A stretch of 64,000 nt of DNA from Muribaculaceae bacterium (GTDB lineage Bacteria > Bacteroidota > Bacteroidia > Bacteroidales > Muribaculaceae). The position numbers were made by a program, and so were the translations under genes. The stretch spans positions 1-64,000 of the forward strand of contig JAGASI010000021.1 of the NCBI GenBank assembly GCA_017621845.1, read 5' to 3'. The notes beneath the pieces are model-generated. The model was given only the letters and a program-made list of their open reading frames with translations. It made no database searches and was not told where the DNA came from. Positions 18,250 to 27,617 of this stretch are shown piece by piece (positions within the stretch are counted from its first letter, which is position 1; every line of letters begins with the position of its first letter).

Positions 18250-18836
18250 TACCCCGTTATCTTGCACCGATAACATGGTACCGCGAGCTGGCACATAGCG
18301 ACCTCGGCGTCTATGACCTCGAGTCACCGGTCACCAAGCGTGACAAATATGTGCGCCGTGCAACCATCCTCGACACCCGGGGCGAAGTCACCATGACCAT
18401 TCCTGTCGAACACGCCCCCACGGGCACTCCCCTCGACCGTCTCGTCATCTCGGGTCACGGCAACTGGCATCGCATACACCGTCTCACCATCGAGGCCGCA
18501 TACGGTCGCACTCCTTTCTTTGAACACTATTACCCACTGTTATCGCCCCTGATCAGCGAGAACGCCGTGGGACGACACCTCCTCGACCTCATCCTCGACC
18601 TCGACGCCACCATACGCCACATCCTCGGCCTGACCACCCCGGTTACAGCCAAGGCGTCTCCCCTGCTTAACAATGACAACGCTGGTCTGTCCACTGCACA
18701 CTACCAACAACTCACCAACAACTACTGGCGCGCCCGTCCCTATCCCCTACCTCTCCCCGACAACCTCTCAATCCTCGACCTCCTGTTCAATATCGGTCCC
18801 GACGAAGCCCTTAACTACCTCCTTAGAGACTATTGA
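18246..18836 (+). CDS. WbqC-like family protein
   Basis: A 196-residue protein of the WbqC-like family: the N-terminal block LAPITWYREL and the NWHRIHRLTIEAAYGRTPFFEHYYP segment are typical. Members are often near polysaccharide genes, but their reaction is not established. It is translationally coupled to lepB (ATGA), as commonly seen in Bacteroidetes. No signal peptide. Confidence 0.85.
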   Translation: MIPRYLAPITWYRELAHSDLGVYDLESPVTKRDKYVRRATILDTRGEVTMTIPVEHAPTGTPLDRLVISGHGNWHRIHRLTIEAAYGRTPFFEHYYPLLSPLISENAVGRHLLDLILDLDATIRHILGLTTPVTAKASPLLNNDNAGLSTAHYQQLTNNYWRARPYPLPLPDNLSILDLLFNIGPDEALNYLLRDY

Positions 18837-18909
18837 GGTTGTTGAAGGTTATTGAAAAATGTCAGTTCAAGAATGTCCAATAATTTTTCAACAAAATAGC
18901 CGCCAACTG

Positions 18910-18940
18910 TTGTGCAATTAAAAATTAATCATTAACTTTG
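18910..18940 (+). promoter_or_regulatory. Promoter of the tRNA-Asn pair
   Basis: TTG (18910-18912), a 20-nt gap and TAACTTTG (18933-18940), 53 bp upstream of the first tRNA-Asn. Confidence 0.65.
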
Positions 18941-18993
18941 CACCGCAAAAGCCCCAAAAGGCTTTAGTGACTCGAGCGAGAGTCTTCAGCAAT

Positions 18994-19067
18994 GCTTCAA
19001 TAGCTCAGTTGGTTAGAGCATCTGACTGTTAATCAGAGGGTCGTTGGTTCGAGTCCATCTTGAAGCG
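18994..19067 (+). tRNA. tRNA-Asn (GTT), copy 1
   Basis: A 74-nt cloverleaf: acceptor stem GCTTCAA/TTGAAGC, discriminator G, anticodon stem TCTGA/TCAGA with loop CTGTTAA giving GTT. Nearly identical to the copy at 19171; the only difference I see is one D-loop base (GTTGG versus GTCGG). Confidence 0.95.
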
Positions 19068-19170
19068 CAATATTAATCCTAATCTTTTTAACCAAGATAC
19101 CACGTCGCTATAAATCGTGATAGTTTATACCTCCAGCGACTAAGGATAATAAGCCAACATATCACATCAT

Positions 19171-19244
19171 GCTTCAATAGCTCAGTCGGTTAGAGCATCT
19201 GACTGTTAATCAGAGGGTCGTTGGTTCGAGTCCATCTTGAAGCG
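19171..19244 (+). tRNA. tRNA-Asn (GTT), copy 2
   Basis: Same structure as copy 1, 103 bp downstream. The promoter and terminator flank the pair, so they are probably co-transcribed and then processed. Confidence 0.95.
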
Positions 19245-19247
19245 CTT

Positions 19248-19285
19248 AAGTTCCGAAGTTCCTCAACGACTTCGGAGCTTTTTTT
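19248..19285 (+). terminator. Terminator of the tRNA-Asn transcript
   Basis: AGTTCCGAAGT (19249-19259) pairs with ACTTCGGAGCT (19269-19279) with one G-U, followed by a T-run to 19285. Confidence 0.85.
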
Positions 19286-19421
19286 CTTTATACCCTCCCG
19301 GGGTGACATCGGATACTTATATTTGAATGACTCGATTTAAACGACTCATTCTATTCAATCGGCTTATTCGTTTAATTTGATTGAATAGTCCCGTTGCACC
19401 CACCCGATAAAGACTTTTATT

Positions 19422-20294
19422 ATGACCACCGATAACCTTACTCCTGACAAACAACCTACCGACACCCCGGTCAAACGCACTGTCCTTGACGTCGAGGATG
19501 TCATCACCATGGTACCACGGCTCAAAGGCCATGAGAAACTTGTCAACCGAGCACTACACTGGCTCAGCGTTGACAAGGTCAACGCCGTGCACGACAAATA
19601 CTTTGACACCCCGGGGCCCGAGTTTGTCCACTCGTTACTCAAGGACTTTGACATCACGGTAAGAGTTGACGGTCAGGAAGTGCTCGACAATCTACCCGAG
19701 GGCGCTTTCATCACCGTATCCAATCACCCGTTCGGTGCACTGGACGGTATCACACTCATTGACCTCGTGGCATCACGCCGCCCCGAATATAAAGTCATGG
19801 TAAACATGGTGCTCGGACGCATCACCGCCATGAACCCCAACTTTATCAAAGTCGATGCCCTCGCCTCGGACGACCCCGCCAAAAAAGCCGTCTCAATGAA
19901 AGGCATCAAAGAATGTATCAACCAAGTCAAGTCAGGCAGACCGCTGGGATTTTTTCCTGCCGGAGCCGTCAGCAAGGTCAACTGGCGCGGACGTCTGGTA
20001 GACCGTAAGTGGCAAGACTCGGTGATACGTCTCATCGACAAGCTCAAGGTCCCTGTCATCCCCATCTACTTCCACGGCTCCAACAGCTGGTTTTTCAACT
20101 TCCTGGGTGTCGTGTGCTGGCAACTGCGCACACTGCGTCTGCCCTCCGAGGTTTGGCGCAAGTGCCATACCACCCTCCACGTCAGCGTCGGCGACCCTAT
20201 CAGCGTCGATGAGCAACGAGCCCATGCCTCATCTATCGACGAGCTTGGCGAATTTCTTAAAGCCCAAACCTACAAACTGCGCGACCGACGATGA
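19422..20294 (+). CDS. Lysophospholipid acyltransferase family protein
   Basis: A 290-residue PlsC-fold acyltransferase. The catalytic motif NHPFGALD (residues 101-108, H-x4-D) and the second block FFPAGAVSK near residue 174 define the family. No membrane span is obvious; such enzymes act on the inner face of the membrane. In Bacteroides a relative of this type serves as the O-acyltransferase of glycine-lipid synthesis, but the partner N-acyltransferase is not beside it here, so the substrate is open. The stop overlaps the sigma54 activator in ATGA. Confidence 0.85.
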   Translation: MTTDNLTPDKQPTDTPVKRTVLDVEDVITMVPRLKGHEKLVNRALHWLSVDKVNAVHDKYFDTPGPEFVHSLLKDFDITVRVDGQEVLDNLPEGAFITVSNHPFGALDGITLIDLVASRRPEYKVMVNMVLGRITAMNPNFIKVDALASDDPAKKAVSMKGIKECINQVKSGRPLGFFPAGAVSKVNWRGRLVDRKWQDSVIRLIDKLKVPVIPIYFHGSNSWFFNFLGVVCWQLRTLRLPSEVWRKCHTTLHVSVGDPISVDEQRAHASSIDELGEFLKAQTYKLRDRR

Positions 20295-21502
20295 AAAAAC
20301 TCACCACACAGCTATCACCCGCCACCGGTGTCGACATCTCCGGCGAGATACAGCAAGCCAAGATGAGATATGGCATCGTGGGCAACGCCCCGGCACTCAT
20401 AGGCGCCGTCTCACGCGCCGTGCGTGTGGCTCCCATCGACCTCTCGGTCCTGGTCACCGGCGAAAGCGGCACCGGCAAGGAGTTTTTCCCTAAAATCATC
20501 CACGCCTACTCCCACCGCAAACATGCGCGCTATATCGCCGTCAACTGTGGCGCCATACCCGAGGGCACCATTGACTCAGAGCTGTTCGGGCACGAGAAAG
20601 GCTCCTTTACAGGCGCCGTAGCCACCCGCAAGGGTTACTTTGAAGAAGCCGACGGTGGCACCATCTTTCTTGACGAGGTTGCCGAATTGCCACTGACCAC
20701 CCAGGCGCGACTGCTACGCGTTCTCGAGACCGGCGAGTTCTTCAAGGTAGGGTCATCTACCGCCCAGAAGACCAACATACGTATCGTCGCCGCCACCAAC
20801 GTCGACCTGCGGCAAGCTATAGCCCACGGCCGCTTCCGCGAAGACCTGTACTACCGACTGTCCACAGTCCAGATTACCGTGCCTCCACTGCGCGACCGCA
20901 ACAACGATATAACACTGCTGGCCCGCAAATTTGCCTCTGACTTTGCCGAGCGATATATGACCCCCGAAATATCATTCTCACCGGCCGCACGTCAGCTACT
21001 GCTGAGATACCCCTGGCCCGGAAACGTGCGTCAACTCAAAAACATCATCGACCAAATATCACTCTTTGAAGCCGGCACCGAAGTCAGCGACACCACCCTC
21101 GCCCAATATCTCCCTCCCAACACCGCCCTGCCGATGATGCGTGCCGACAATGACACGACTACCGACACCCACTCCTACAGCCGCGAACGCGAGATGCTGT
21201 TCAACCTCATCTTCAACCTGCGCTCACGCATCGACCGACTTCAAGCACGCCTTGACGGTCAAAATCCCGACAACCACCAGCTGTTACCACCAATCACCGA
21301 TACAGTCGAAGTCTTTGACATACCACACACCTCTCCTGACACCGATTTACCATCCCGACCATCCACTCTCGAGGACAACGAGCGACTAACAATCGAACAA
21401 GCTCTGCGCAACAACGACGGACGTCGTAAAGACGCCGCCCGCGACCTCAACATCTCTGAACGAACACTTTACCGCAAAATCAAAGAATACGGCCTCGAAT
21501 GA
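20291..21502 (+). CDS. Sigma54-dependent transcriptional activator
   Basis: A 403-residue bacterial enhancer-binding protein without a receiver domain. The AAA+ domain has Walker A GESGTGKE (57-64), the sigma54-contacting loop GSFTGA (104-109) and Walker B GGTIFLDEV (122-130). The C-terminal Fis-type HTH (DGRRKDAARDLNISERTLYRKI) binds DNA. It activates RpoN-dependent promoters by ATP hydrolysis; absence of a sensor domain suggests control by expression or a partner protein. It sits at the head of a coupled group with lptE (overlap of 4 bases), a common arrangement in the phylum. Confidence 0.93.
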   Translation: MKKLTTQLSPATGVDISGEIQQAKMRYGIVGNAPALIGAVSRAVRVAPIDLSVLVTGESGTGKEFFPKIIHAYSHRKHARYIAVNCGAIPEGTIDSELFGHEKGSFTGAVATRKGYFEEADGGTIFLDEVAELPLTTQARLLRVLETGEFFKVGSSTAQKTNIRIVAATNVDLRQAIAHGRFREDLYYRLSTVQITVPPLRDRNNDITLLARKFASDFAERYMTPEISFSPAARQLLLRYPWPGNVRQLKNIIDQISLFEAGTEVSDTTLAQYLPPNTALPMMRADNDTTTDTHSYSREREMLFNLIFNLRSRIDRLQARLDGQNPDNHQLLPPITDTVEVFDIPHTSPDTDLPSRPSTLEDNERLTIEQALRNNDGRRKDAARDLNISERTLYRKIKEYGLE

Positions 21503-22023
21503 AACCATCCCCCAAATCTATCCTCATCACCCTGCTGCTACTCATCGCCATGGCAGTACCTTCATCATGTGTCAAATATACATTTAACGGCGCCGTCCTC
21601 GACTACAACGTGTACAAGACCATATATGTAGGCAACTTCCCGATACGCGCTGCGCTGGTTTATGCACCCCTGCAACAGACCTTTGAGCTCGAGCTCTCAG
21701 ACTACATCTCACGCAACACCCGCCTACAGACCATCGACACCGGTAATGCCGACATCAGACTCGAAGGCGAGATTACAAGCTACACCCTCACGCCACAAGC
21801 CGTCACCGAAGACGCCTATGCATCCAAGACACGCCTGACAATCGGCGTGCGCGTCAAATATACCGACACCCGCAACCCAAACAACGACATAGACCAGACA
21901 TTCAGCGCCTACCGCGACTTTGACGCCTCAGAACTTCTGATTGACGTTCAGGACCAACTATGCCAGGAAATATCCAAGGAACTCGTCAACCTCATCTTTA
22001 ACGCCACACTCGGCAACTGGTAA
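21499..22023 (+). CDS. lptE: LPS-assembly lipoprotein LptE family
   Basis: A 174-residue lipoprotein: signal peptide with lipobox ending at Cys24 (VPSSC), followed by a compact alpha/beta domain (LptE/LptE-like). LptE plugs LptD in the outer membrane and helps place LPS at the surface. Family assignment rests on the sequence pattern (YTFNGAVLDY ... VGNFP ... LEGEITSYTLTPQA) and the sigma54 activator-lptE-TPR-secG order known from Bacteroidetes. Confidence 0.85.
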   Translation: MKPSPKSILITLLLLIAMAVPSSCVKYTFNGAVLDYNVYKTIYVGNFPIRAALVYAPLQQTFELELSDYISRNTRLQTIDTGNADIRLEGEITSYTLTPQAVTEDAYASKTRLTIGVRVKYTDTRNPNNDIDQTFSAYRDFDASELLIDVQDQLCQEISKELVNLIFNATLGNW

Positions 22024-22072
22024 TACACCGCCATCAATCCACCACAACCTAACAAACCATCACAAAAACACC

Positions 22073-22780
22073 GTGAACCACCAACCACGCTACGACATAC
22101 TCGACCAACTCATCAGCCTCAAGGACAACTACGACGCTCTCGATGCCGACACCCGGGCCATGCTTAAAGCACGAGTAATCCTCAACAGCGCCGATCCACG
22201 AGCAGCAGTCCTCGCCGCCGACATCTCGGGTGACGACTGGGCAAACATATACCCCCCTACCCGACAACCCCGGGTGTCAACCACCTCGGCAATCGACACA
22301 TTCCTTGAGACCTATGGACACGCATCCCCTGAAGAAGACGCCCTGCTCGAACGCCTCATATTCAACCCAACCCCCGACTACTCAGCCGTCCTCGAGGCCC
22401 GAGACCCACAAGAAGACCCGTCAGCCACTCCCGACCTGACGTCTTCTCGCATAGACTCATTCATGGCCGCTCATCAGACAACACCGATGACAACACCTGA
22501 ACCGACAGCTCCCATAGAAACACCGGCAACCAACATTCCCCAAGACTCCACACATCTCTCTCCAACCACCCCCTCCAAAACACCACACACCTCAGACCCC
22601 ACACCCTCATCGCTCAACGAATCACTGGCCAAAATATACATCAAACAAGGCCGTTATCGTCGTGCTTATGAAATTATATCTGACTTAAATTTGAAATATC
22701 CGGAAAAAAGTGTTTACTTTGCAGACCAATTGCGTTTTCTCAACAAGCTAATAGCGTTGAGTGAGCGCACCGGTAAATGA
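22073..22780 (+). CDS. TPR-like protein upstream of secG
   Basis: A 235-residue protein, preferred start GTG at 22073, since codons further upstream overlap lptE and give a Ser/Pro/His-rich non-conserved stretch. An N-terminal helical region (DILDQLISLKDNYDALDADTRAML), a long Thr/Pro-rich linker (about 110-190) and a C-terminal tetratricopeptide-like helix pair (SLAKIYIKQGRYRRAYEIIS) are seen. No signal peptide. The conserved place between lptE and secG suggests an envelope role, but the function is unknown. Confidence 0.75.
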   Translation: MNHQPRYDILDQLISLKDNYDALDADTRAMLKARVILNSADPRAAVLAADISGDDWANIYPPTRQPRVSTTSAIDTFLETYGHASPEEDALLERLIFNPTPDYSAVLEARDPQEDPSATPDLTSSRIDSFMAAHQTTPMTTPEPTAPIETPATNIPQDSTHLSPTTPSKTPHTSDPTPSSLNESLAKIYIKQGRYRRAYEIISDLNLKYPEKSVYFADQLRFLNKLIALSERTGK

Positions 22781-22813
22781 AACATCAATAAAATATAAAC
22801 ATAACAATTTATC

Positions 22814-23170
22814 ATGTACGTAGTATTTATTGTACTCACACTCATTGTCGCAGTTCTTCTTATTGGTATCGTCCTGATACAGAAATCCAAGGGAGGCGGT
22901 CTGTCATCACAGTTTGGCGGTGGCAACCAAGTGCTTGGCGTGCGTGGCACCAACTCATTCCTCGAGAAAGCAACCTGGACACTCGCCATTCTCATCCTTG
23001 TATTCTCAGTAGCCTCAGCCTACACCCTTCCCAAGGCCGGCAGCAACATCCGCACCAAGACCGAGAATACAACTGCCGCTCAGGGTGCCAACAAATTTAA
23101 CAACCAAGCTACACCCGCCGACAAGGCCTCGACTCCCGCCACCAAAGGAACACCTGCCGACGCCAAATAA
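22814..23170 (+). CDS. secG: Preprotein translocase subunit SecG
   Basis: SecG (118 aa) is an auxiliary subunit of the SecYEG channel. Two membrane helices (about 2-20 and 55-73) flank the conserved loop IQKSKGGGLSSQFGGG. The Ala/Thr/Lys-rich C-terminal tail is variable and typical of Bacteroidetes SecG. Last gene of the run from the sigma54 activator. Confidence 0.93.
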   Translation: MYVVFIVLTLIVAVLLIGIVLIQKSKGGGLSSQFGGGNQVLGVRGTNSFLEKATWTLAILILVFSVASAYTLPKAGSNIRTKTENTTAAQGANKFNNQATPADKASTPATKGTPADAK

Positions 23171-23281
23171 TTTAAGCGTCAACCAACCCTCAAGCATCAT
23201 AGACGGCCCATGCCGCCTGCCATGCTTCTGTCGGAGCACAACTTCACGGCAAGAGAAAAATAACTCCAATACAGGCCCAAG

Positions 23282-23309
23282 GGCCAATAGACCTTCAGGC
23301 CTATTGGCC
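23282..23309. other. Hairpin between secG and the U32 peptidase gene
   Basis: GGCCAATAG (23282-23290) pairs perfectly with CTATTGGCC (23301-23309). Followed only by a weak T-rich stretch; probable transcript end of the secG operon. Confidence 0.5.
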
Positions 23310-23342
23310 ATTAACTGTTTATAGCCAACATACACCACTCCT

Positions 23343-24608
23343 ATGCAACGCAGTGATTTTGAAATCATGGCCCCGGTAGGCTCATTTGAGTCACTCCATG
23401 CGGCAATCAATGCCGGTGCCGACTCCATATACTTTGGTGTGGGGCATCTCAACATGCGTGCCCGCTCATCACTCAACTTCACGCTTGACGACCTGAAGAC
23501 CATAGCCCATACCTGTAACCGGGCAGGCGTCAAGTCCTACCTCACCCTCAACACCGTGATGTTTGACGAGGACCTCGAGCCTTCACGCCAGGCCCTGCTG
23601 GCAGCTCGCGAGGCCGGTGTCTCGGCAATCATCGCCGCCGATATCGCTGTCATCGAGATGGCACGCCAACTCGGTGTCGAAGTTCATATCTCCACCCAAG
23701 CCAACATCACCAACTTCCAGGCCCTGAAATTCTACTCCCGGTGGGCCAATGTCGTGGTACTGGCCCGAGAGATGACCATGGAAAAAGTTGCCGCAATACA
23801 TGACCTCATCAAAGCCCAAGACCTGCGCGGGCCTGCCGGCGAATTGATTAAAATCGAGATGTTCTGCCACGGCGCCCTGTGCATGGCTACCTCAGGCAAG
23901 TGTTACCTCTCGCTCCACGAGATGAATTCCAGCGCCAACCGCGGCTCCTGTACCCAGATATGCCGCCGGGCATACGACCTCACCGACCGCGAGACCGGCG
24001 AACAAATTACAGTCGACGGCCCCTACCTGATGTCTCCCAAAGACCTGAAGACCATCCACTTCCTCAACAAGATGGTTGATGCCGGTGTACGCGTCTTCAA
24101 GATTGAAGGACGTGCCCGTGGGCCCGAATATGTCAGCGAGGCCGTCGCATGCTACTCGAAAGCACTCGATGCAATCTGTGACAACACCTTCGACGACAAG
24201 CTTATAGCCTCGCTTGACAATCGGCTCGACAAAATATTCAATCGCGGTTTCTGGAACGGCTACTACCTCGGCCAACGTCTGGGCGAATGGTCTTCCCACT
24301 ATGGAAGCTCGGCAACACGCGTCAAAGACTACTGCGCCAAGGGAGTCAAATACTTCTCACGCTCAGGCGTCGGCGAATTTCTCATGGAGGCCGGCGAACT
24401 ATGTGTAGGCGATGAAATCGTCATTACCGGACCCACAACCGGAGCCCTCATACTCACCGTCCAAGACATACGCGTCGACCTCAAAAGCGTGCCCAAGGCT
24501 GTCAAGGGTGACTCTTTCTCTATCGCTGTCCCGGCCAAAATACGCCCCTCAGACCGTCTATACCGCTGGCGTCCCGTCGACCAAGCCCCACGACACAAAC
24601 GTTTCTGA
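23343..24608 (+). CDS. U32 family peptidase
   Basis: A 421-residue cytoplasmic protein of the U32 group. The N-terminal block EIMAPVGSFESLHAAINAGADSIYFG and the diagnostic EMFCHGALCMATSGKCYLS segment, with several Cys that can hold an Fe-S cluster, are present, followed by a U32 C-terminal beta-barrel region (about 330-410). Relatives such as TrhP take part in tRNA wobble-uridine hydroxylation; others were described as collagenases. The tRNA role is more likely for this cytoplasmic form, but that is inference. Confidence 0.9.
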   Translation: MQRSDFEIMAPVGSFESLHAAINAGADSIYFGVGHLNMRARSSLNFTLDDLKTIAHTCNRAGVKSYLTLNTVMFDEDLEPSRQALLAAREAGVSAIIAADIAVIEMARQLGVEVHISTQANITNFQALKFYSRWANVVVLAREMTMEKVAAIHDLIKAQDLRGPAGELIKIEMFCHGALCMATSGKCYLSLHEMNSSANRGSCTQICRRAYDLTDRETGEQITVDGPYLMSPKDLKTIHFLNKMVDAGVRVFKIEGRARGPEYVSEAVACYSKALDAICDNTFDDKLIASLDNRLDKIFNRGFWNGYYLGQRLGEWSSHYGSSATRVKDYCAKGVKYFSRSGVGEFLMEAGELCVGDEIVITGPTTGALILTVQDIRVDLKSVPKAVKGDSFSIAVPAKIRPSDRLYRWRPVDQAPRHKRF

Positions 24609-24642
24609 ACACTTTCCCCATACCCTCTACCCACCAGACCCT

Positions 24643-24939
24643 ATGTCCAACTCTGCCTTACAATGGTGCCGCCGATATATCTCCATCACCGGTCTACTGC
24701 TTACCGGTGCCATAATCTATATCCTATTCTTCCAAGAGAACTCGGTGGCACGCATATACCGTAACAAAAAGCAAATTGACTCCCTCGAGGTAGCCATCAA
24801 ACAAAACGAGGACACCATGGAATATTACCACAACCTCAACGTGCTACTTGACAATCATGACCCCCGGATTATCGAGCGCATAGTGCGCGAGCACCACTCC
24901 ATGACCCTCCCCAACGAGGACATATATCTCTCTGATTAA
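24643..24939 (+). CDS. Septum formation initiator family (FtsB/DivIC-like)
   Basis: A 98-residue bitopic protein: short N-terminus, one membrane helix (about 14-30), then a coiled coil (RNKKQIDSLEVAIKQNEDTMEYYHNLN) and a conserved end with RIIERIVREHHSMTLPNEDIY. This is the FtsB/DivIC plan; these proteins link early and late divisome parts. I choose the ATG at 24643 because the frame upstream is not protein-like. The following small membrane protein gene is a usual neighbour. Confidence 0.88.
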   Translation: MSNSALQWCRRYISITGLLLTGAIIYILFFQENSVARIYRNKKQIDSLEVAIKQNEDTMEYYHNLNVLLDNHDPRIIERIVREHHSMTLPNEDIYLSD

Positions 24940-24994
24940 TCTTGTCCGGCACACCCCGACCAATTACAATCCAACACCAACAATACTACTCCAA

Positions 24995-25378
24995 ATGACT
25001 AAAAACAAGATAATGGAAGCCCTGAGCATCCTCGGACTACTCTTAGTGGCCGCATCGATGCTGATGCCAATATTCTACGGTCCCACATCCCTCCCCGCCA
25101 AAATACTACTTACCGCCGGTGCTGTTCTCCTGTTTGTCGGCCGCATATTTTCGCCATACAAGGGTAATGATTTCCGCGTCAAACGACTCTATGCCATGCT
25201 CCGATGGTCACCGATTGCCTTTGGTGTCGGCGCTTACTTCATCTGGACATCCAACACTCCAAGCGATTGGATTGTATTTGTCCTGGCAGGCGCGTTCATA
25301 CAACTATATATATCCTTTGCCCTGCCCGGCGCTATCAAAAAATCACTACAAAAAGACAATTCCACAAAGAAACAATAA
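24995..25378 (+). CDS. Small four-helix membrane protein
   Basis: A 127-residue membrane protein with about four hydrophobic helices (9-27, 34-50, 71-85, 92-111) and a basic C-terminal tail. I do not recognise a named family. It follows the FtsB/DivIC-like gene, as in other Bacteroidales, so an envelope role is possible but not shown. Confidence 0.75.
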   Translation: MTKNKIMEALSILGLLLVAASMLMPIFYGPTSLPAKILLTAGAVLLFVGRIFSPYKGNDFRVKRLYAMLRWSPIAFGVGAYFIWTSNTPSDWIVFVLAGAFIQLYISFALPGAIKKSLQKDNSTKKQ

Positions 25379-25448
25379 CATCGCCACACGCGTTTACCAA
25401 ATATCCCATCAACTCACCAAAAACTGACTTAAACACATCAACTCTACT

Positions 25449-25865
25449 ATGGCCAACTTCCTGAAAGAATTTAAAGAATTTGCCGTCAAGGGCAACGTTA
25501 TTGACATGGCAGTCGGTGTTATCATCGGTGCCGCATTTGGTAAAATTGTAACATCACTGGTCAACGACATCATAATGCCCGCCATAGGCGTCCTTACCGG
25601 TGGTGCCAACTTTGCCGACCAGAAAGTACTCATCAAAGGCGTCGAAGGCGCTACCGATGCCGTTTATATCACCTGGGGCAACACTGTACAGACAATCCTT
25701 GATTTTATAATCATAGCCCTATGTATATTTGTAGCAATCAAATTTATCAATAAACTCAAACGCGAGAAACCCGTCGAAGAAGCCGCTCCCGCCGGACCCT
25801 CCCAGGAACAACTGCTCACCGAAATACGTGACCTCCTCGCCAAAGACATCGCCTCAAAGAAATAA
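25449..25865 (+). CDS. mscL: Large-conductance mechanosensitive channel
   Basis: MscL (138 aa) forms a pentameric pore that opens at high membrane tension after osmotic downshift. The N-terminal amphipathic helix and TM1 pore ([20 protein letters not shown]) are highly conserved, followed by a periplasmic loop, TM2 and a cytoplasmic helix ending in [14 protein letters not shown]. No abnormality. Confidence 0.97.
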   Translation: MANFLKEFKEFAVKGNVIDMAVGVIIGAAFGKIVTSLVNDIIMPAIGVLTGGANFADQKVLIKGVEGATDAVYITWGNTVQTILDFIIIALCIFVAIKFINKLKREKPVEEAAPAGPSQEQLLTEIRDLLAKDIASKK

Positions 25866-25890
25866 CTGACCACCAACCTAAGCGGTTATT

Positions 25891-26439
25891 TTGAAATTGA
25901 GTAAAGACAAGATATATCTCATAGGCTACATGGCCACCGGCAAGACCACCCTTGGTCGTGCGGTGGCCATGTGTCTTAAATGGTCATTCATAGACCTCGA
26001 CCAACTCATCGAGCAAGACACCGGCATGAGAGTCAGTGACATATTCCGTCTCCACGGCGAGGTCCACTTCCGCGCTCTCGAGCGCGAGACCCTGCGACGC
26101 GTCGCCTCCATGCCGGGCAAGATGATTATAGCATGTGGTGGTGGCACTCCCTGCCACGCCGACAATATGGACCTGATGAACGCCTCGGGACTCACCGTAC
26201 TGTTAGAGGCACCGATACCGCGTCTGATCGAACGGCTTAGACTGACACCCGGCCAACGCCCACTGATTGACAACCTATCTGAGGCATCCATCCAGGAATA
26301 TGTCACCACTAACCTAAAGGCCCGCGACCCATTTTACTCTCGTGCCCACTACCGTTTTGACTCATCACAGCTCGAAGACACCGATCAGATCAGAAAGTCA
26401 GCCCAATCATTCATCAACATGACAGTCAACCAATTATGA
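25891..26439 (+). CDS. aroK: Shikimate kinase
   Basis: AroK (182 aa) phosphorylates shikimate in aromatic amino acid synthesis. Walker A GYMATGKTT near residue 12, the metal/shikimate Asp in FIDLDQLIE, CGGGTP for shikimate and the LID Arg in RPLID are visible. The only start upstream of the P-loop in frame is TTG at 25891. It is coupled (ATGA) to the next gene. Confidence 0.93.
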   Translation: MKLSKDKIYLIGYMATGKTTLGRAVAMCLKWSFIDLDQLIEQDTGMRVSDIFRLHGEVHFRALERETLRRVASMPGKMIIACGGGTPCHADNMDLMNASGLTVLLEAPIPRLIERLRLTPGQRPLIDNLSEASIQEYVTTNLKARDPFYSRAHYRFDSSQLEDTDQIRKSAQSFINMTVNQL

Positions 26440-27614
26440 CATCCCAACACACTCCACTCGAGCAACCTGCCCCGGCACTATCAAGCCGGCGAGTCATCAC
26501 CCTTGGCCTGCCATCGACCGCCGACACCGGTGCCAAGACATTCATGCTCACTCCCGAAGCTGTCGCCATGCTTGTCGACCGCGGTCTCGAAGTCAGGGTT
26601 GAACGAGGTGCCGGGACATCGATACACTATGACGACAACCGTTATGCCGCCGCCGGTGCACGCATCACCGAGCACGATACAACTCTCGGCTCAGACATCG
26701 TCCTGCACCCCTCGCCAATGACGCCTCGTGACGCATCCCGCCTTCATCGCGGAGCAATAGTACTCACCCTCTCCAATCCCTATCGTCACTCGACCGCCAC
26801 AATCGAGACCTATCTCAAGCTCAACATCATATCAGTCGCCCTCGACCTGGTGAGCGACCGTGCCGGGCACCGCACCTTTGCCGACGTCATAAGCCGCGTC
26901 GACGGACGTGCCGCTGTCACCATCGCCGCCTCTCTCCTGGCCGACCCCCAAGGCACCAAGGGCATACTTTTAGGTGGCGTACCGGGAGTTATCCCCTGTG
27001 AAGTCACCATCCTCGGCTCGGGAATGTCGGCAATAGCCGCCGCTCAGGCCGCTATCGGCATGGGGGCCATCGTTCACCTGTTTGACGATGACACCTATGG
27101 CCTATGCCAGGCCCAGAGCATCCTCGGAGCCGGTGTCATCACCTCGGCCATGCACCCCCGGGTATTAGGATCGGCCCTGCGCACCGCCGACGTCATCATC
27201 GCCACCCCCACCGCCGTCCCGACTCTAATCGACAGCTCGGCCATAGACGCCATGAAAACCGGTGCCATAATCCTCGACCTGAGCGACACCCGCTCCAAAG
27301 TCTTTGGGCACATCAGATATCACGACCTGGCCACCTCCCCACCAAAACAATCCGACAGCCCACAACAACGCACATGCTATACCAATCCGGGCTCTCACGT
27401 GCGCCGCACAATGGCCATGGCCATGTCCAACGCCTTTGTTGCAATGACTCGCGACATCCTCACCGCCTCTGACGGCATAAACAATGCCATTCATCTCAAT
27501 CCCGGCATGCAAGACGCCGTACTCACCATGATGGGACGTGTCACAAATGCCGACCTCGCTCGTCACTGCGGCTGCCACGCCATCAACGTGAGACTCCTGA
27601 TACAATTCTCTTGA
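26436..27614 (+). CDS. Divergent alanine dehydrogenase/transhydrogenase-fold protein
   Basis: A 392-residue protein with the fold of alanine dehydrogenase and NAD(P) transhydrogenase alpha: an N-terminal domain (LPSTADTGAKTFMLTPEAVAML, VERGAGTSIHYDD) and a Rossmann domain with TILGSGMSAIAAAQAAIGMGA. The residues that bind and transform alanine in true AlaDH appear altered: the Arg of the ENRVALTP motif is replaced in AKTFMLTP, the Lys of KVKEP is absent in LHPSPMTP, and the His of TYLHLA is absent in SVALDLVS. It may bind a dinucleotide but use another substrate, or none. Coupled to aroK. Confidence 0.75.
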   Translation: MTSQHTPLEQPAPALSSRRVITLGLPSTADTGAKTFMLTPEAVAMLVDRGLEVRVERGAGTSIHYDDNRYAAAGARITEHDTTLGSDIVLHPSPMTPRDASRLHRGAIVLTLSNPYRHSTATIETYLKLNIISVALDLVSDRAGHRTFADVISRVDGRAAVTIAASLLADPQGTKGILLGGVPGVIPCEVTILGSGMSAIAAAQAAIGMGAIVHLFDDDTYGLCQAQSILGAGVITSAMHPRVLGSALRTADVIIATPTAVPTLIDSSAIDAMKTGAIILDLSDTRSKVFGHIRYHDLATSPPKQSDSPQQRTCYTNPGSHVRRTMAMAMSNAFVAMTRDILTASDGINNAIHLNPGMQDAVLTMMGRVTNADLARHCGCHAINVRLLIQFS

Positions 27615-27617
27615 CTT

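Noticed and set aside
24412..24642. N-terminal extension of the FtsB/DivIC-like gene
   Set aside because: Lies within the U32 peptidase gene in another frame and shows no conserved pattern.
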